64,000 bases of DNA from Mytilus galloprovincialis (taxonomy: Eukaryota > Mollusca > Bivalvia > Mytilida > Mytilidae): positions 17,392,441-17,456,440 of the forward strand of contig NC_134838.1 in the NCBI RefSeq assembly GCF_965363235.1, written 5' to 3'. Positions 12,503 through 24,941 of the stretch are shown here, piece by piece. Both the position numbers and the translations under genes were made by a program. Position 1 is the first letter of the stretch. Every line of letters begins with the position of its first letter. The notes under the pieces are model-generated. The model had not been told where the DNA came from, did no database searches, and saw nothing but the letters and a program-made list of their open reading frames with translations.

Positions 12503-15500
12503 TTAATTCATTTGTTTCAAGTACAATTCCTTTGTAAGATGTGAAATGAAGCAAGGCATTTGGGTAACATCACCGCTGTTTGGAAAATTTGGCTTATATC
12601 CCATTCCAACTCTTTTATTAACTCTCGTCAAGATTCTGTAGAAATCATCCTCTTTCTTCATTTTCAGAAGCTCTTCTGACAACTGGCGTACAAATGGTGA
12701 CCCTTTTTCTGTGTTTCGGAAGGATCCATAACCTGTTTGAAAGAAAATAACATCATACAAAGAAAATTTTCATAAATTTTCATAGCAGCAATTAATTTAG
12801 GATGTATTCTTCATTAATTTATGTTTCTTTAAAATCCAAGCATTGTGTATATGTATTTTGATGGGCATTCTTTGTAAATAGTGGGCAGCCAATGATTATG
12901 ACACAGTCGGATTAAAACAAGCCCCCACTATCCACTAGCAATTACAAAAGAAATTTCTGAAAATATGATATTTTTTAGACAAGTTTAAGTTTTTCCCAAA
13001 ATTAATTAGAGGAACCTCATCAAAATCTTTATGCGCAACTGTGCAAAATTTCATTATCCTCCTACCTATCCTTTTGGAGTTTTTGTGTTTAAAACAACTG
13101 TGGGCGACGAATTGATAAGACAGTCAGAAGGATGGACAGAGGTACAGACAAAGGGATGATGAACAAAGTAGCTGTAGGGGTCCCATATCCTCCATTTAGG
13201 GCCCTTATGAGTACACAATAACAGTTTGGGTATTCAAGGCCCAATCAACAATTATTGCTTCAAGCACACTTTCGGATACATATTTTTGGATGTGCACTGC
13301 AAATCATCAATATATGTACCCTTTGTTCAATTAATCTACAATTTCCTCCGTATAAGTTATTAACTACTAAATATAAAAGGATTTAAAGCTCTATTCACTT
13401 ATGAATTTGGCCAGTTCTATTGATAAATTATTAATTTAATAAAATTGGTACATATAATGCATCAACTTAAGTGTATCTATGTAGATCTATAGCTCATCAT
13501 ATATAGAATATTGCCTCTTAATATTCTGAAGGTCAAATTCCAGTAACAAATATAACAACAGTTTTTTTAGTCATACTGAATTTATGGTGCAACATGTAAA
13601 TAATTTACGTCAATTTGACAGTTTAATTCTTTGGTAACTCTGAAAAGCTAATCCAAAGAATTGTCATAATAGAAAGGGGCTTCAATTTATCCAAGCAGAA
13701 AACAGATTGTTCTTATAGGTGAAACATTACATCAAATCTAAAGCTGAATTCTTGGATTCAACATCAAAGAATTATAAAATTGAAACAGGACTTTTTCTAA
13801 TAATCCTAATGATGCAAGAAATTTTAAAGATTTGAGCCTTTCCCTCTTTTATGACATTGCTACTGTATTAAGATAATCAAGAAGTCGATTCTTTCTCCTT
13901 AATTCTCCAGTAAACTCATGTAAGTATTATATTTCACAAAATCTATCAAAAACAATTCTGTCAAAACATTTTGAATTTGTTGTAATTTGTATTATCCTTT
14001 TCATGTAGTTTAACATTTATTTTTACCCATGCACATGTTTCATATGAAGATTAAAAGGAAAATATTTTAAGAGCCATTTCATATATTGTGTAGGAAAAAA
14101 TGTATTATTTCTCCATATTGGTTGGGTTTCGCGTGGTGTGGTTTTTGTGTGGTGTGTTGAAATAGTGTCTCAGATTCCTTATGTAACATGTGTAATGTTT
14201 ACTTACGGCGAGACTCTCGGCTGTGAAAACATTTCAAGGCATTTCTTATAACAAGTAATGAAAACTTTAGTTACATTTATTTCTGATAGTTTTCCCCACC
14301 TATTCACATATATACATGCTGGAAAATAATACCTAGTCAATCGGCGCAACTTAACACATTGTACATACGAATTGCCCCCTCCTTCGCCCATAGTAAGCAC
14401 TACACTTCATTTCTTTTAAATAATAAAACCATTAACACTGATATACTACACTAACCAGAAGAAGTAGAATACACTGCTAGGAAATCTGCTTCATTAGGTA
14501 TACGTATTGTTTCTCCAAACTTCTCATCATATTCACTATATTCACCAGCAGCGTCTGCCTTGTTTGGGTCATCTCTTATAAGCTTCATGTTTACACCACG
14601 TCCTAACCCTCCACCTCTACAGGCCTATAATTTTAGTTCAACAATAAATTTACCAAATACCATAAATTGACAATAACACTTTATCTTATTTAAATACAAA
14701 CTTTTATTTGAATTGATTCTTTGCAAAATTAATAATCAATGTTTCTTCTATTAAGGTGTCTAAGTTGTCTTCCTCAATCTCGGATTTTGAAATACCAGAT
14801 AATAAATTAATCAGTCTAGATATTTAATGAAACGTGCAAATTTCAAAGTAGAAGGTGATATTTATGTTAGACTTTTCAACTTTATACAGAAAATGACATG
14901 TTTTATCATATTTACAGATGTATTTTACAACAACAAAAAACAGATTCAATTGATTCAATTTTTTTCAGTTTTGCCAAATAGGGGAGACAACTCAAATGTA
15001 AGGGGAGATAATTTAGATAAAGTCACTTTTACAATAAAATGTTGGGAATTAACCTTTTTTATTATGCAGGAATAAAACTAGTCTAGTGAACTCATTTTTT
15101 CTTTTTCTTATCAGAAAGTATATTGTTAGAGCTATCTTCTCATATTTTATCTAAAAGTTCTATGGTGTAGTTTTCATTTTATGACACAAAATTAGGTTTT
15201 CCTTGCATTATTTATACAAAATCCAACAAAGTGTTTTCCAAGTTTGGTTCCTATAGATATTTTGATTCTTTAGTATATATAATTGGAATAGTCCAACAAA
15301 GCAGAAACTAAAAAAATTGAGATCCGTGAGCACATCTCACCTGGAAAATGAAAATCTTTGGCTTTAGGTTAAGTTCTGGACAGTTCGTTGCATTGAATAA
15401 ATCCATTACTGTTTTGATCTTTACAGACATATCTGTCATGTACACACTGTCCTCATTACCATGTGTCAACAAAGCAACAATCAGGCAGCCAGTTTTCTTT

Positions 15501-18294
15501 AAATTCTCTTTGTCATCTTTTACTACAAAGACAAAAAATATAAAATAATCAGCTTAACTTCAATGCAAATCTTTAAATTTTAACAAATTATTCTTTGGAA
15601 AGAACATTTTTATTTCAACTGAAAAATTTGTACAATATTCATTTTCCTTTATTATAATTCATGACAAAAATATCTTATTTGTTGCTTATCATTTTGGCTG
15701 TTCATATCCACTCTCTATAGCTATCTGCTATAGATTTTCAACCTTTTAACATGCAATACATTAACTTCTTAATTGGTCATGTTAACCTACATTATGTATA
15801 TGACAACTAATAATTATATCAAGCAGAGGCTAAATAAGTGAATTTACTCTTAGCAACTATAGGTCACTGTATATCCTTAACATTCAACAAAGTCCATACT
15901 AAATACATGATATAGTTAGCTATTTTAAAAAGACTAAAACATGACTCATGTAAAACAATGTATAAATCATATATGCTAAATCAAAAAATGAAACACAAGA
16001 AAGCTGTTCTTTCCATTTTGAACAAGATAGCTTTGACACATTCCTGATTTCCATTCACAATTTTATTGACATATTTTCTCTATCTTGTCCCTATCTTCAT
16101 ATAAAAGTGTAACAATGTCCATAATAATGACAATTCTTGCATTTGACCATTAATATTATGTTCCATTTTTGCCATGGAGGTCATTTGGTAAGGAGTAAGA
16201 TCCATCAGACACTTACAGCTGATTCCATTGAGTGTGTAGGCAATGGTGACATCTTTAGTTAGCTTGCTTGCTAGCTGAACCTTGAAGTCATTTTAAGGTT
16301 CACTAAATTCTCCTCCTTTAAGAGTAGACTAGTCCTACAGATAACCAATATATCTGTCTGTAGGACTAGGCTACTTCGAAAGGAGGGTAGTTTACCTCAC
16401 ATAATAATGACTTCACAGTTAAGCTAGCAAGCAAGCTAACCAAAGAAATTACCCTTACCTATACACACTCAATGGAATCGGCTATAAAATACGCAAACAA
16501 TTATAGTCATTGCTTAGTTTTTTCTCATGCCACGTAATTTCAGAGCAAGATTGTTGGTTCTGGATTATGTGATGTAAACATGTACAGATGGGAATTCTCT
16601 TAATGAAAATTACCTTTTGACAGGTTCAAGGACAAAATATATCATGTCATTAGATTTCGTTTTTTTTAACTTGTCCTAATTTCACAATCTCTTTGCAAAG
16701 GGTCCAATCTAGGATATATCAGTAGGCGCTTCGCAGGCACAATGAAAATGGTTTCATCTTATCCATGTTACCCTTATGCTTTTTAAATAGTTAGCAAAGT
16801 TACCAGGATTATAATTTAGTACGCCAGACGCGCGTTTCGTCTACATAAGACTCATCAGTGACGCTCAAATCAAAATATTTATAAAGCCAAACAAGTACAA
16901 AGTTAAACTTTGGTTTAGTTGTCACAACTAAAAATTCATTATTTTGAAGTAAACACAGAAAAAAAATATAAGATACAATAATAAAACAAGCATTCTTTGA
17001 GTATTGCATGACAATACATAGTCCCCTACTGGTTACAAATATTCATTGTATTGGAACAAAATTTTAACTTGATCTATAACTTATCACGGTGTAAACTATA
17101 TGACAAATACCAAGTCAATATCTTCAAGCATGACAAAAAAGTCTTGAAAACTGATTGTTTTCACAGACCATTACTCTGCACAAAATCATCAAACCAAAAA
17201 AAAATTTGAACTTGATCTGTAACTTGTCATGATAAAACAATATACCAATTTTGAAATCAATTTAATCAAACATGACGAAAAAAAGTGTGGAAACTGATCA
17301 TTTTTGTGAATTTTCCCAGTCCAAGGACCATAACTCTACACAAAATCATCAGACCAGAACAAAATTCAAACTTGAACTTAAACTTGTCATGATAGATGGA
17401 CAGATGGACAGAGTGCAAACCTAAAATCCCCTTCAATTTGTTGGTAGGGGACTAATAAAAGTGTATACTTTTGGTATATAATTTCAAGAAAGGTAAACTA
17501 ATCTCACGAATAATTTTTATAGAAAGATGTATTTTTAAAGATCTAACAATTCAACAAAGAGTGAACTGTAAGTTTAAAGACAACAAGTCATAGGGTTAGT
17601 AATAATTTCTATGCTTCTTCATGAAGTGCACAATTCTTAACTTATCTAAAAACAGTGTATACATATTTAACTGAAACTTTTTTTAAATGTCTTACTTTCA
17701 TTGAATTTTTCCATCATATCTTCATTACTGGCATCATTCAAAAGATCACTATCAAAACCAAGTTCCTGGAATCTTTGGAACAGAGATGAGGCATCCACAT
17801 CGCTTCCTTTACGGTCTGGTAAATTCAATTCTGTCTTGAATTCTATGTTGTTGATCACTACTGCTATTCCAGCACTAATTGAATATCGCTCTTGATCCAA
17901 ATGGCTTTTGGATATTGTACCTGGGCCTGAATTGCTTACACTTAAAAAATAAATTTGCATAAAAATGATTTTACAAAAATGTACTTTTAAAAATATCGAT
18001 AGCAATGTCACAATTTATACTCTAATAATTATAAGTAAACAAAATTCGAAGTTGCTTATTTTGAAGGCATATATTAACTAGAACAGGCTGTCTGTGGCAT
18101 GATTATTTCCTGACTATACTTGACAAATGTAATAAGAAATCAGTATTTGACATTCAAAGAAAACAAAAAAATAATAATATTAAACAATACCTATGTGTTC
18201 CATTGGTCATAATAAGTTTTTGTTTTTCAAGTGTTTGATGATCACAATCCCCTATAATAGGTGAAGCGTCCGTTACATCCTTTCTACTATCCAT
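12503..18294 (-). CDS. Caspase, executioner-like, 5 exons, 309 residues
   Basis: Cysteine protease of family C14, expected to act in the cytosol cleaving after Asp in apoptosis. Exons in transcript order: 18294-18191, 17940-17696, 15522-15341, 14624-14456, 12732-12503. Introns are GT-AG with phases 2, 1, 0, 1, and the total is exactly 930 nt including the stop. Residues 1-50 form a short prodomain with no CARD or death-effector domain. The p20 part follows (GIAVVINNIEF; RKGSDVDA), with catalytic His137 in LLTHGNED and Cys179 in QACRGGG, split by intron 3 between Q177 and A178. The linker around 196-205 (RDDPNKADAAGE) holds candidate Asp cleavage sites. The p10 part has VYSTSSGYGSFRN, ILTRVNKRVG and CFISHLTKELY. 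THG replaces the commoner SHG. All catalytic residues are present. The caspase-3/6/7-like subtype is inference. Confidence 0.93.
12733..14455. other. Caspase intron 4
   Basis: Phase 1 intron between the QACRG exon and the p10 exon. It holds a repeat-like stretch at about 12890-13215 (GGATGGACAGAGGTACAGAC, then GTAGGGGTCCCATATCC) similar in style to the element at 17019-17454. The 65-codon frame at 14203-14400 has no family resemblance. Confidence 0.5.
16212..16486. mobile_element. Foldback (palindromic) element in caspase intron 2
   Basis: Two arms of about 135 bp are inverted copies around a centre near 16350. GATTCCATTGAGTGTGTA on the left pairs with TACACACTCAATGGAATC on the right, GTTAGCTTGCTTGCTAGCT pairs with AGCTAGCAAGCAAGCTAAC, and the tip is AGTCCTACAGATA against TCTGTCTGTAGGACT. 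A transcript through the intron could form a long imperfect hairpin. It is typical of a foldback MITE. Confidence 0.85.
16800..16915 (+). repeat. Dispersed repeat family A, truncated copy
   Basis: Starts TACCAGGATTATAATTTAGT and contains CGCGTTTCGTCTACATAAGA and CTCATCAGTGACGCTC. Only the first 115 bp of the roughly 360 bp family is present. Longer copies lie at 39706, 41543 and 51380. Confidence 0.85.
17019..17454. mobile_element. Element with 11-bp inverted ends TAGTCCCCTAC
   Basis: Begins TAGTCCCCTACT and ends GTAGGGGACTA, a perfect 11 bp inverted pair. Inside are two to three diverged copies of a roughly 160 bp unit (AAAATCATCA followed by ACTTGATCTGTAACTTGTC-like text). The GATAGATGGACAGATGGACA tract sits near the right end. 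The plan (short inverted ends, tandem core, GACA-rich tract) parallels the element at 5366-7171. It lies in caspase intron 2. Confidence 0.7.
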
Positions 18295-19013
18295 TTCTTC
18301 TTTAATAATACTGAATATTATATGACTGTGACAATAATAATTGTTGACAAGCCTTGTGTTGTACCTTCAATCAAATAACTAAATTAAATTCTCACATTAA
18401 AACTGGTTTCCTTAATGGCATGCTTTAAATGCTAAAAATCAGATGATGATATTATCACACATATTTCAAAATAATAATAATAGTTGATGAATAAGAATGG
18501 CTCCTCAGTGATGATATAGAGAAAAAAACATTTTGTAACCTAAGGCCATGAAATAAAAGTTGAAAGGTTGAATCGAGAAAACTAAAGAAAAAATAACCAA
18601 ATGAGGTATATGTATAAAGACTTAAATCAAGTTTTAAAAAGCGTAAATGAATAAACTTATATATAGGCCTGATAATTTCCTCACGCTATATATAAGTTGA
18701 AACAATTACATTTTGAATATTAAACCCTTTTCATACCAGTGATTTAAATACTTAATGACAAAAGAACAATATTGGCTGATATGAATGGTTTTAAAAATTT
18801 TCAAATTTAAATGTGAGAAATATTTTTTTTTATTTATATTGCTAAGGGTTTTCAAATAATTGGCATTGGTGCTAATATTGCTATAGCATCTGAAAATATT
18901 CACCGAAATTTATGAAATTATTTTTCAAAATATTTACTATTCAAATGTGTTTAGAAAATTTATTGTTTTCTGTAAAAAAAATTAAATAAATTAAAATAAT
19001 TTATTTGATAAAT
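18295..19013. other. Upstream of the caspase start
   Basis: The caspase ATG at 18294-18292 follows a short AT-rich leader. A possible splice acceptor (TTGTCACAG) lies about 50 bp upstream on the minus strand. A far-upstream donor-like site (ATACAG|GTATTG near 20386, minus) could mark a non-coding first exon, but this is speculative. No TATA box can be assigned. Confidence 0.3.
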
Positions 19014-19148
19014 AGATTATTACATGTCATTTTCCATATGGTCGTGATATCAGCCCATATCATGCCCTCTGGCTAAAGCCATCTGGCTTGATATGGGAGT
19101 CTTAGGGCTGATACCAGGGCCAATATGGAAAATGCCATGAAATAATCT
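19014..19148. mobile_element. Palindromic MITE, about 135 bp, TA target site
   Basis: The left arm AGATTATTACATGTCATTTT and the complement of the right arm AGATTATTTCATGGCATTTT share about 28 bp, and pairing continues inwards (ATATCAGCCCATATCA against TGATATGGGAGTCTTAGGGC with offsets). Both ends abut TA. No open frame is present, so this is a small foldback element. Confidence 0.75.
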
Positions 19149-19596
19149 ATAAGCATGCAAATGTTGGTGAGCTTCCTCACAAATGGGGTTATCTACATAA
19201 TTAAACTAAGTAAAGGGGTACTATTTTACAGTGACAAAAAATGGATATCAGAATATAAAAAAATAGTCAGCAGAGGCGCATTTAGAGGGGGCGGGGGACT
19301 TGGGCCCCTTTTCTGGAATACATTGGTTGATTACATACGGAGTCACTGAAGCATGACTAGAGTGAGCTCCTTCTTAGGCAGTCAGTGGGAAGGAACTTCT
19401 ATTCAGTGACAGCCCCCAACTTGTGAAAAAATCTGGATCTGCCAGTGGTCAGTTCTTATATGTAAAAAACAAAAAGTTAACCATTGCTATAAAAATATGC
19501 TTTTTTGGTGACTTGAATTAAGATACTTTAATCAGAGCTGGCAAAATAGCCACTGTCAAATAATCGTTTCCCATCAATTTGCGCAAACTGCATTAG

Positions 19597-20274
19597 ACAG
19601 GTCAGAAATAACATGCACCAATTGGTGGATTATACCTCAATTGACGTATAATCCACCATTTGAGGTATATTGGTATAGACCAATTGATGTATAATGCAAG
19701 TTTTTTGTAATTAAATGCTAGTGTGAGATAGGAGCATGATTTTGCAACTTGCAACCTATTTCATGACCCTAATTGAGTCCTCCGAAAGTTTCAGTTTTGT
19801 CAAAGCCTGCTGCATCTCTTGAGAACGCATGTGTACAACTATTCTTTTGTTGAAACATTTGTACTATTGACCATGATTGACTTTTGATAATGAAAGTCAA
19901 CTATTAACAAAGAGCTCCATTCACCTGTGGAGTTGTACTCATGATCACATGACTGCAGACAGAAATGATGTCCATTGACAGGTCATTACAGGTAAATTTA
20001 TCAATCAAGAATTGACAAGATAACAATAGAAAAAACTTCAAATACAATTATTGATTAAATGCAATATGTTGTGTCACTATACTAAACTAGGAATGTTTGA
20101 CAAGTTTTCATACCATAACATGGTTTTAAGAAAACAATACTCCATTTTGGGGGAATAATTTGTTTTGAAAAACAAAGAAATATACATCAATTGGTCTATA
20201 CCATTATATGTCAATTGGTGGATTATACGTCAATTGAGGTATAATCCACCAATTGGTGATTATTCCTGACCTGT
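19597..20274. mobile_element. Non-autonomous DNA transposon, 678 bp, TAG duplication
   Basis: The ends are ACAGGTCAGAAATAA and, on the other strand, ACAGGTCAGGAATAA. The inverted repeats extend about 95 bp. Each arm is itself palindromic: GGTGGATTATACCTCAATTG is followed closely by its inverted partner GTATAATCCACC. TAG precedes the element (19594-19596) and follows it (20275-20277), a candidate 3 bp target duplication. The interior carries no transposase. Confidence 0.85.
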
Positions 20275-20277
20275 TAG

Positions 20278-21489
20278 TAGTGTGCACATCCCATTGTAGT
20301 CAAATGCTTCATAAATAATGAAAATCGGGGAAACAAAATGAAGAAGGGATTACATATTAATTAAAACGGCAAACAATCAATACCTGTATATTTCTTCCTC
20401 TTTGTGAATGGACAATCTGACGTATAGATCTGAGAATCTGACTAAAAATAGCAAAGCGAAAAACGAAGGGTATTTCCAAAACGTATGAAAAATAAAAACA
20501 AAGACGGATTGGATATGTGTAATGATCAGGCAAGAGTTATTGATACATTTTTGATACATTTATTGATCTTCGTTTTTAAACAAGAATTACTAATAAATTA
20601 AAGTTGTTTATTTTGTTGTACCTACCAAAAAATGGGGACAATGTAATATTTTGATGTTGTGTGAACATAGCTTAGTTAATGCAGAGACATATAAGAAAAG
20701 ATAAGATAAGATAAATTTTATTTTCCAAATTAGGTCCCCAGGGGGGCATATATTTAAGAATTGAATGCTTCTTTTTGTAACTTCATTGGGGTGTAAAAGC
20801 GTTGACCGAAGTACATTTTGTATGAAGCGCGGAATAATTACATTCCTTTGCGGTTTTCAGCGTTTTAGCTGCAAAATTTCATGTACAAAAATATCAAATT
20901 TACTAGTTATCTATTTAATCATGATAATTATAATATACAAGATGAAAAGTTCGAAGAATTATGAATTATGTACCATAACATCAGACTGGTGAATTAAATA
21001 ACGCAGTACAATTGGAAATATAAAAAAAAAATATTTACAATATGCATTGCCTGGAGCGTAGATCAGCGTATGGACTATCCCTTTAATTAAGCAGAACACC
21101 CTGTTTGGTATTATCATATCTAATTCCGTTCTGATTGATATATACTTTTAACTTAATTTATAGTACATATTGACGATCCTTCATTTAAAAAATAGGCACT
21201 TAAACACTGATCTTACTATATATAATAAAACTATCCTTTTAGCTAGACATCAACCATCTATCTTTTGAATCTTAAACCTTCCCTCTACTGTAAAATCCCT
21301 ACCTGCTTAGGAATTTGAATAATTGTGGGCTGGTCATTACACGCAGATCTGAGACTCAGAGTATTCAAAATTACTGGAAGCCAGCCAGTTGATTGATTGA
21401 TTTTTAAACATCCAGTGTCAAATATCTATGCAAGTTCAAGACAAAAAATGTTACAATAACTACAACTTGGAGCTAGGACATATAATATT
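20278..21489. other. Intergenic, no gene recognised
   Basis: AT-rich. It contains a short AAGATAAGATAAGATAA run near 20697 and no exon with family resemblance. The 75-codon frame at 20765-20992 looks fortuitous. Confidence 0.4.
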
Positions 21490-21605
21490 TTATGTTTCAT
21501 TAATCACTCTGTAATGTTTATGTCATGTTGTAATAAATGTTATGCTCTTAATGGGCCCTTTAATTTGGAAAATAAAAATATTGTATTGTATTGTATTGTA
21601 TTGTA
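21490..21605 (+). repeat. Possible LINE 3' tail with (TTGTA)5
   Basis: A stretch with TGTTATGCTCTTAATGGGCC and GGAAAATAAAAATA runs into five TTGTA units (21581-21605). Short tandem tails after an AATAAA-like motif are common at 3' ends of several non-LTR retrotransposon clades. No upstream coding remnant is visible, so only a heavily 5'-truncated copy could be present. Confidence 0.35.
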
Positions 21606-22184
21606 ATAGGTGTCGTCCAGGACGAAGGTCTGGAAATAAAAAAATGCCATGCATTGGAAAATGAGGGATGATCGGAGCCGAAATTTTGCCTTCCAGTAGA
21701 CCAACTACGAACTCCTCAAAGAGTTGCATTCTCTCTACAACTAGGCATCGGATTTAATGTCCCCATTCTGACCAGACGTAATTGCGTATTTATACATCCT
21801 GCACAGCCAAACGGACAACCAAGTTGCAAATAACTGATTGGCAAGTCGGGTGAAGACATAGTGGAAAGCTAGTTGAAAACTAACAGCAACTAATTAAAAA
21901 ACTCATGTGTCTAAGTTGAGGTTCATTCAGGTTTTTGTTGATAGAAGTAAATGATCTGAACCAAAGTTCTAGTTTATAGTTTCTATATAAGGTAAAATAG
22001 TAAAAACATTCAATTCTATTCAATATTTCATTCACTAAGGACGAGAGACTAGTGACATTCGATAATTAAAGAGTTTTAACAACTTCACTGGCTTTCATCT
22101 ACAAATAACGTTGTTTATTATTTTTTTAATAAAAAAAAATATTTGTGTAAAAATTATGTGGAGGCACGTGCCTAAAGTGCCTAA

Positions 22185-22440
22185 CGGCAGCTACGCCCCT
22201 GGACTGAGAACGTGAAGAGCGTAGAAAGATCTTGATAAACGTAGTGAGGTCGCAGAATAAGCGTGGTGAGAACGTGGTATAATCGTAGTGGGATGGTTGT
22301 AGGAGCGTAATGAGGACGTAGTAGCATCGTGAAAGCAACGAAAATTTACATTTTCATGCCGCTCATTCCGCGACCTCACCACGATCTGAATCTATTTTAT
22401 ATCGCGGTGAGCGTGATGCGATCGTGGTCTAGTGGGACTG
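22185..22440. repeat. Degenerate GC-rich short-period repeat
   Basis: A GC-richer stretch of loosely repeated 11-15 bp words such as CGTAGTGAGGTCG, CGTGGTGAGAACG, CGTAGTGGGATGG and CGTAATGAGGACG. They often share a CGT-GTG-G-CG core. The two overlapping minus-strand open frames here (63 and 70 codons) reflect the repeat. Its base composition contrasts sharply with its surroundings. Confidence 0.6.
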
Positions 22441-23240
22441 GGGCTTAATGTTATACTAAATTTTGTGAAAAAGAAAATTAATAGTTAAGTTGAACCATAC
22501 ACATATAATACAATTTCTCAGGTTGAACCATATTAACCCTATTGTATTATGAAAAGTTAATAAATGATAAAATGACACATAGAAATAACAACAGCAAACT
22601 AACTACATGTATGTATATATAAACATGTAAACTTGACAATTTAGTAAAAAATGAAATCTAGTATTCTGATTATCAAGCTGAATTAACCGCAACATGCAGA
22701 AAGAGCAACACAAATAGTAGAGATCAAAGCATAATATATGAATCTGATGAAAAGGAACAGTACAGGAAACCAACATTAAGGATTTAGTATATAAATAAAA
22801 GAGAATTTTAACTAGCGCAAAATTCGTATTCAGAATTTTATTTTTAAAAGTGACAAAGATATTTTATTTTTATTTTATTTCCTAATCATAGGGCTCATAA
22901 CAAGCATGTAATCACATAAGGTAAACATAAAAAGCCTTTCTCTCCCACTCGCATACACTCACACATACATGTACAACTATCGTTCTGATTAAGGATGATT
23001 GATTCAACAGTAAGTAACATGTAAATGAAAAATAAAATACAGATAAAAATACAGACACAAAATATTTTAATGTATTTTTTTTTTATGAGGAGAGTCAGTT
23101 GCCTACATTGTATATATGGAACGAAGGATAACTCTTACTGCCCAGGAAAAAAAAAAAAAAAAAAAAAAACACTTTAAGGATAATGTAACAATGAACTGGT
23201 GAAGATTATAAATAAATTTTATAAGTTACAGTTAAGCAAA
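22441..23240. other. Intergenic, no gene recognised
   Basis: AT-rich DNA ending in a pure A run of about 28 bp (about 23143-23169). The run is on the plus strand, whereas the neighbouring LINE is on the minus strand, so it is not that element's poly(A) tail. Confidence 0.45.
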
Positions 23241-23251
23241 TATTTAGTTTC

Positions 23252-24888
23252 TCAATGTGTAAAATGAGGATAGAAATTCACATAATTTAGAGTTAAAATC
23301 AAGGCTATCGTTTGACATGAACCAAATAAGCAGATTACTATATCGGATATTTGGGATAAATATGGGTATTTTGTAAAGAGTTCATCCAGAAAGGGTTTTC
23401 TTTCCTTATTATAAAGGGTACATTTACATAAAAAATGTTCTTCGTCTTCAACCGAGTTCATTAAACAAAACTGGCATGTTCTCTCTGATCTTGGCAGTGT
23501 AATATTTTTTCCATGTTCATCAATTTTTCGTTCGTAACGGCCTCTCTTTGCGAAGACATGATTGCTTATTCTAAATCTAGTTAGTATAACTCTCATATCT
23601 CTGTTCTTAATATTGAAGAAATCTTCAAAAGTGAAATTATGTTTAAATTTAAAGTAGTTGCTCAATTTACTGTGATCATCTTTTTTTATTAAGTCTTTTT
23701 GATGGCTCCAATATGTTAAAAAATCAGTTTTGATACATTTTCTAAGTAAAATTTTGAATTTATTTTTACTGAGTTTTTTACAAAGTGCTAAATCTAAACC
23801 AAGTTTTTCACTAAAAACTTTATGTTTGCATACCACGATTGATTAGCCACAGCTTTATCAGAGAAGCTTTCAATATAAACATCACTTAAGAGATCAGTGG
23901 GCGAGTTTTCAAGGCGGTGCTAATACATAAACATCTGAATTACTATGTTAATATATAAAGGAAATCTACCTAGCTCTGATATAACTCCAATATTTGTGCA
24001 ATTTTTGGAGACACCAAGAACATACTTGCAAAATTTGAGATTTAATTTCTCAGGTTCCCAATCTTTGAAGATTTCAAAAAGATGCATGGCTCTTCTTTTT
24101 CGGGAGTCAAATTTAAGATACCCCATATTTCACAGCCATATAAAGCTATTGGTTTGATGGTGTGATCAAACATATGAAGTAAAGTCTTAATAGATGGAGA
24201 ACATGACTTAATGTTTTTGTAAAACTTGAAAGAAGCCTTTAGTCCTTTATCATATAGGTTTTTTTCTAGCTGCATTAAATTTTCCAGTATTAGTAAGAAC
24301 TAATCCTAAGTATTTATAGAATTTCACACACTCTATTCTGTTTGCACCTATATTAAATTCATCTGACAGTAGTCTCCCATTTTTATTAAAGATTATAATT
24401 TTTGTTTTCTTTGTGTTTATTTCAAGACACCAGTCATTTCAATATTGGTATAAAATATTAAGTTGTGTTTGTAACCCCTTTTTATTATCTGAAAATAACA
24501 CCAGGTCATCCGCATAGAGAAGGCAAGGTACACATTCATTATTTAATTGTAAACAGTCACAGTTGTCCTCTAAAGCTTTGGGCAAATCGTTTATGAAAAA
24601 TTTAAACAGGTTAGGACTTAAAACATCCCCTTGACGGACTCCAACTTTTGAACTAAAAAAATCAGTTAATTTATTATCTACCCTCACACAGAGTCTGTCA
24701 TTGTTATACATACTATTTAGAATTCTATAGAAAAAACCATCAATATTTCCCTCTAACAATTTCAACATGATACCAACGTGAAGCACTTTATCAAAGGCTT
24801 TACGAAAGTCCACAAAACATGTATATAGTTTTTTGCTACCACAGTTTAAATATTTATCAATAATGTATTTTAGAACGATGACAAACAT
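23252..24888 (-). pseudogene. Non-LTR retrotransposon (LINE) reverse transcriptase, broken
   Basis: The minus strand encodes the C-terminal half of a LINE polyprotein in several frames. About 24439-24888 gives the RT palm: FVDFRKAFDKV, GVRQGDVLSPNLFKFFINDL and the catalytic YADDLVLFS. A single in-frame stop follows at about 24436, then LEINTKKTKIIIFNKNGR. About 24042-24275 and 23920-24126 give the thumb region (ALYGCEIWG; LKFCKYVLGVSKN; SELGRFPLYINI). About 23252-23836 ends with a zf-RVT-like CQFC...EDEEHFLCKC motif. The endonuclease and N-terminal RT are missing and at least three frame breaks are present, so it is a dead 5'-truncated copy. The clade is not certain. Confidence 0.88.
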
Positions 24889-24941
24889 TTAGAACAGTGG
24901 AGCTATTTCTAAATACCAAGAGACAGCAGATTGTGCAAAAA

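Noticed and set aside
23143..23169. Poly(A) tail of the neighbouring LINE
   Set aside because: The A run is on the plus strand, but the LINE reads on the minus strand, where it would need to be T on the plus strand.
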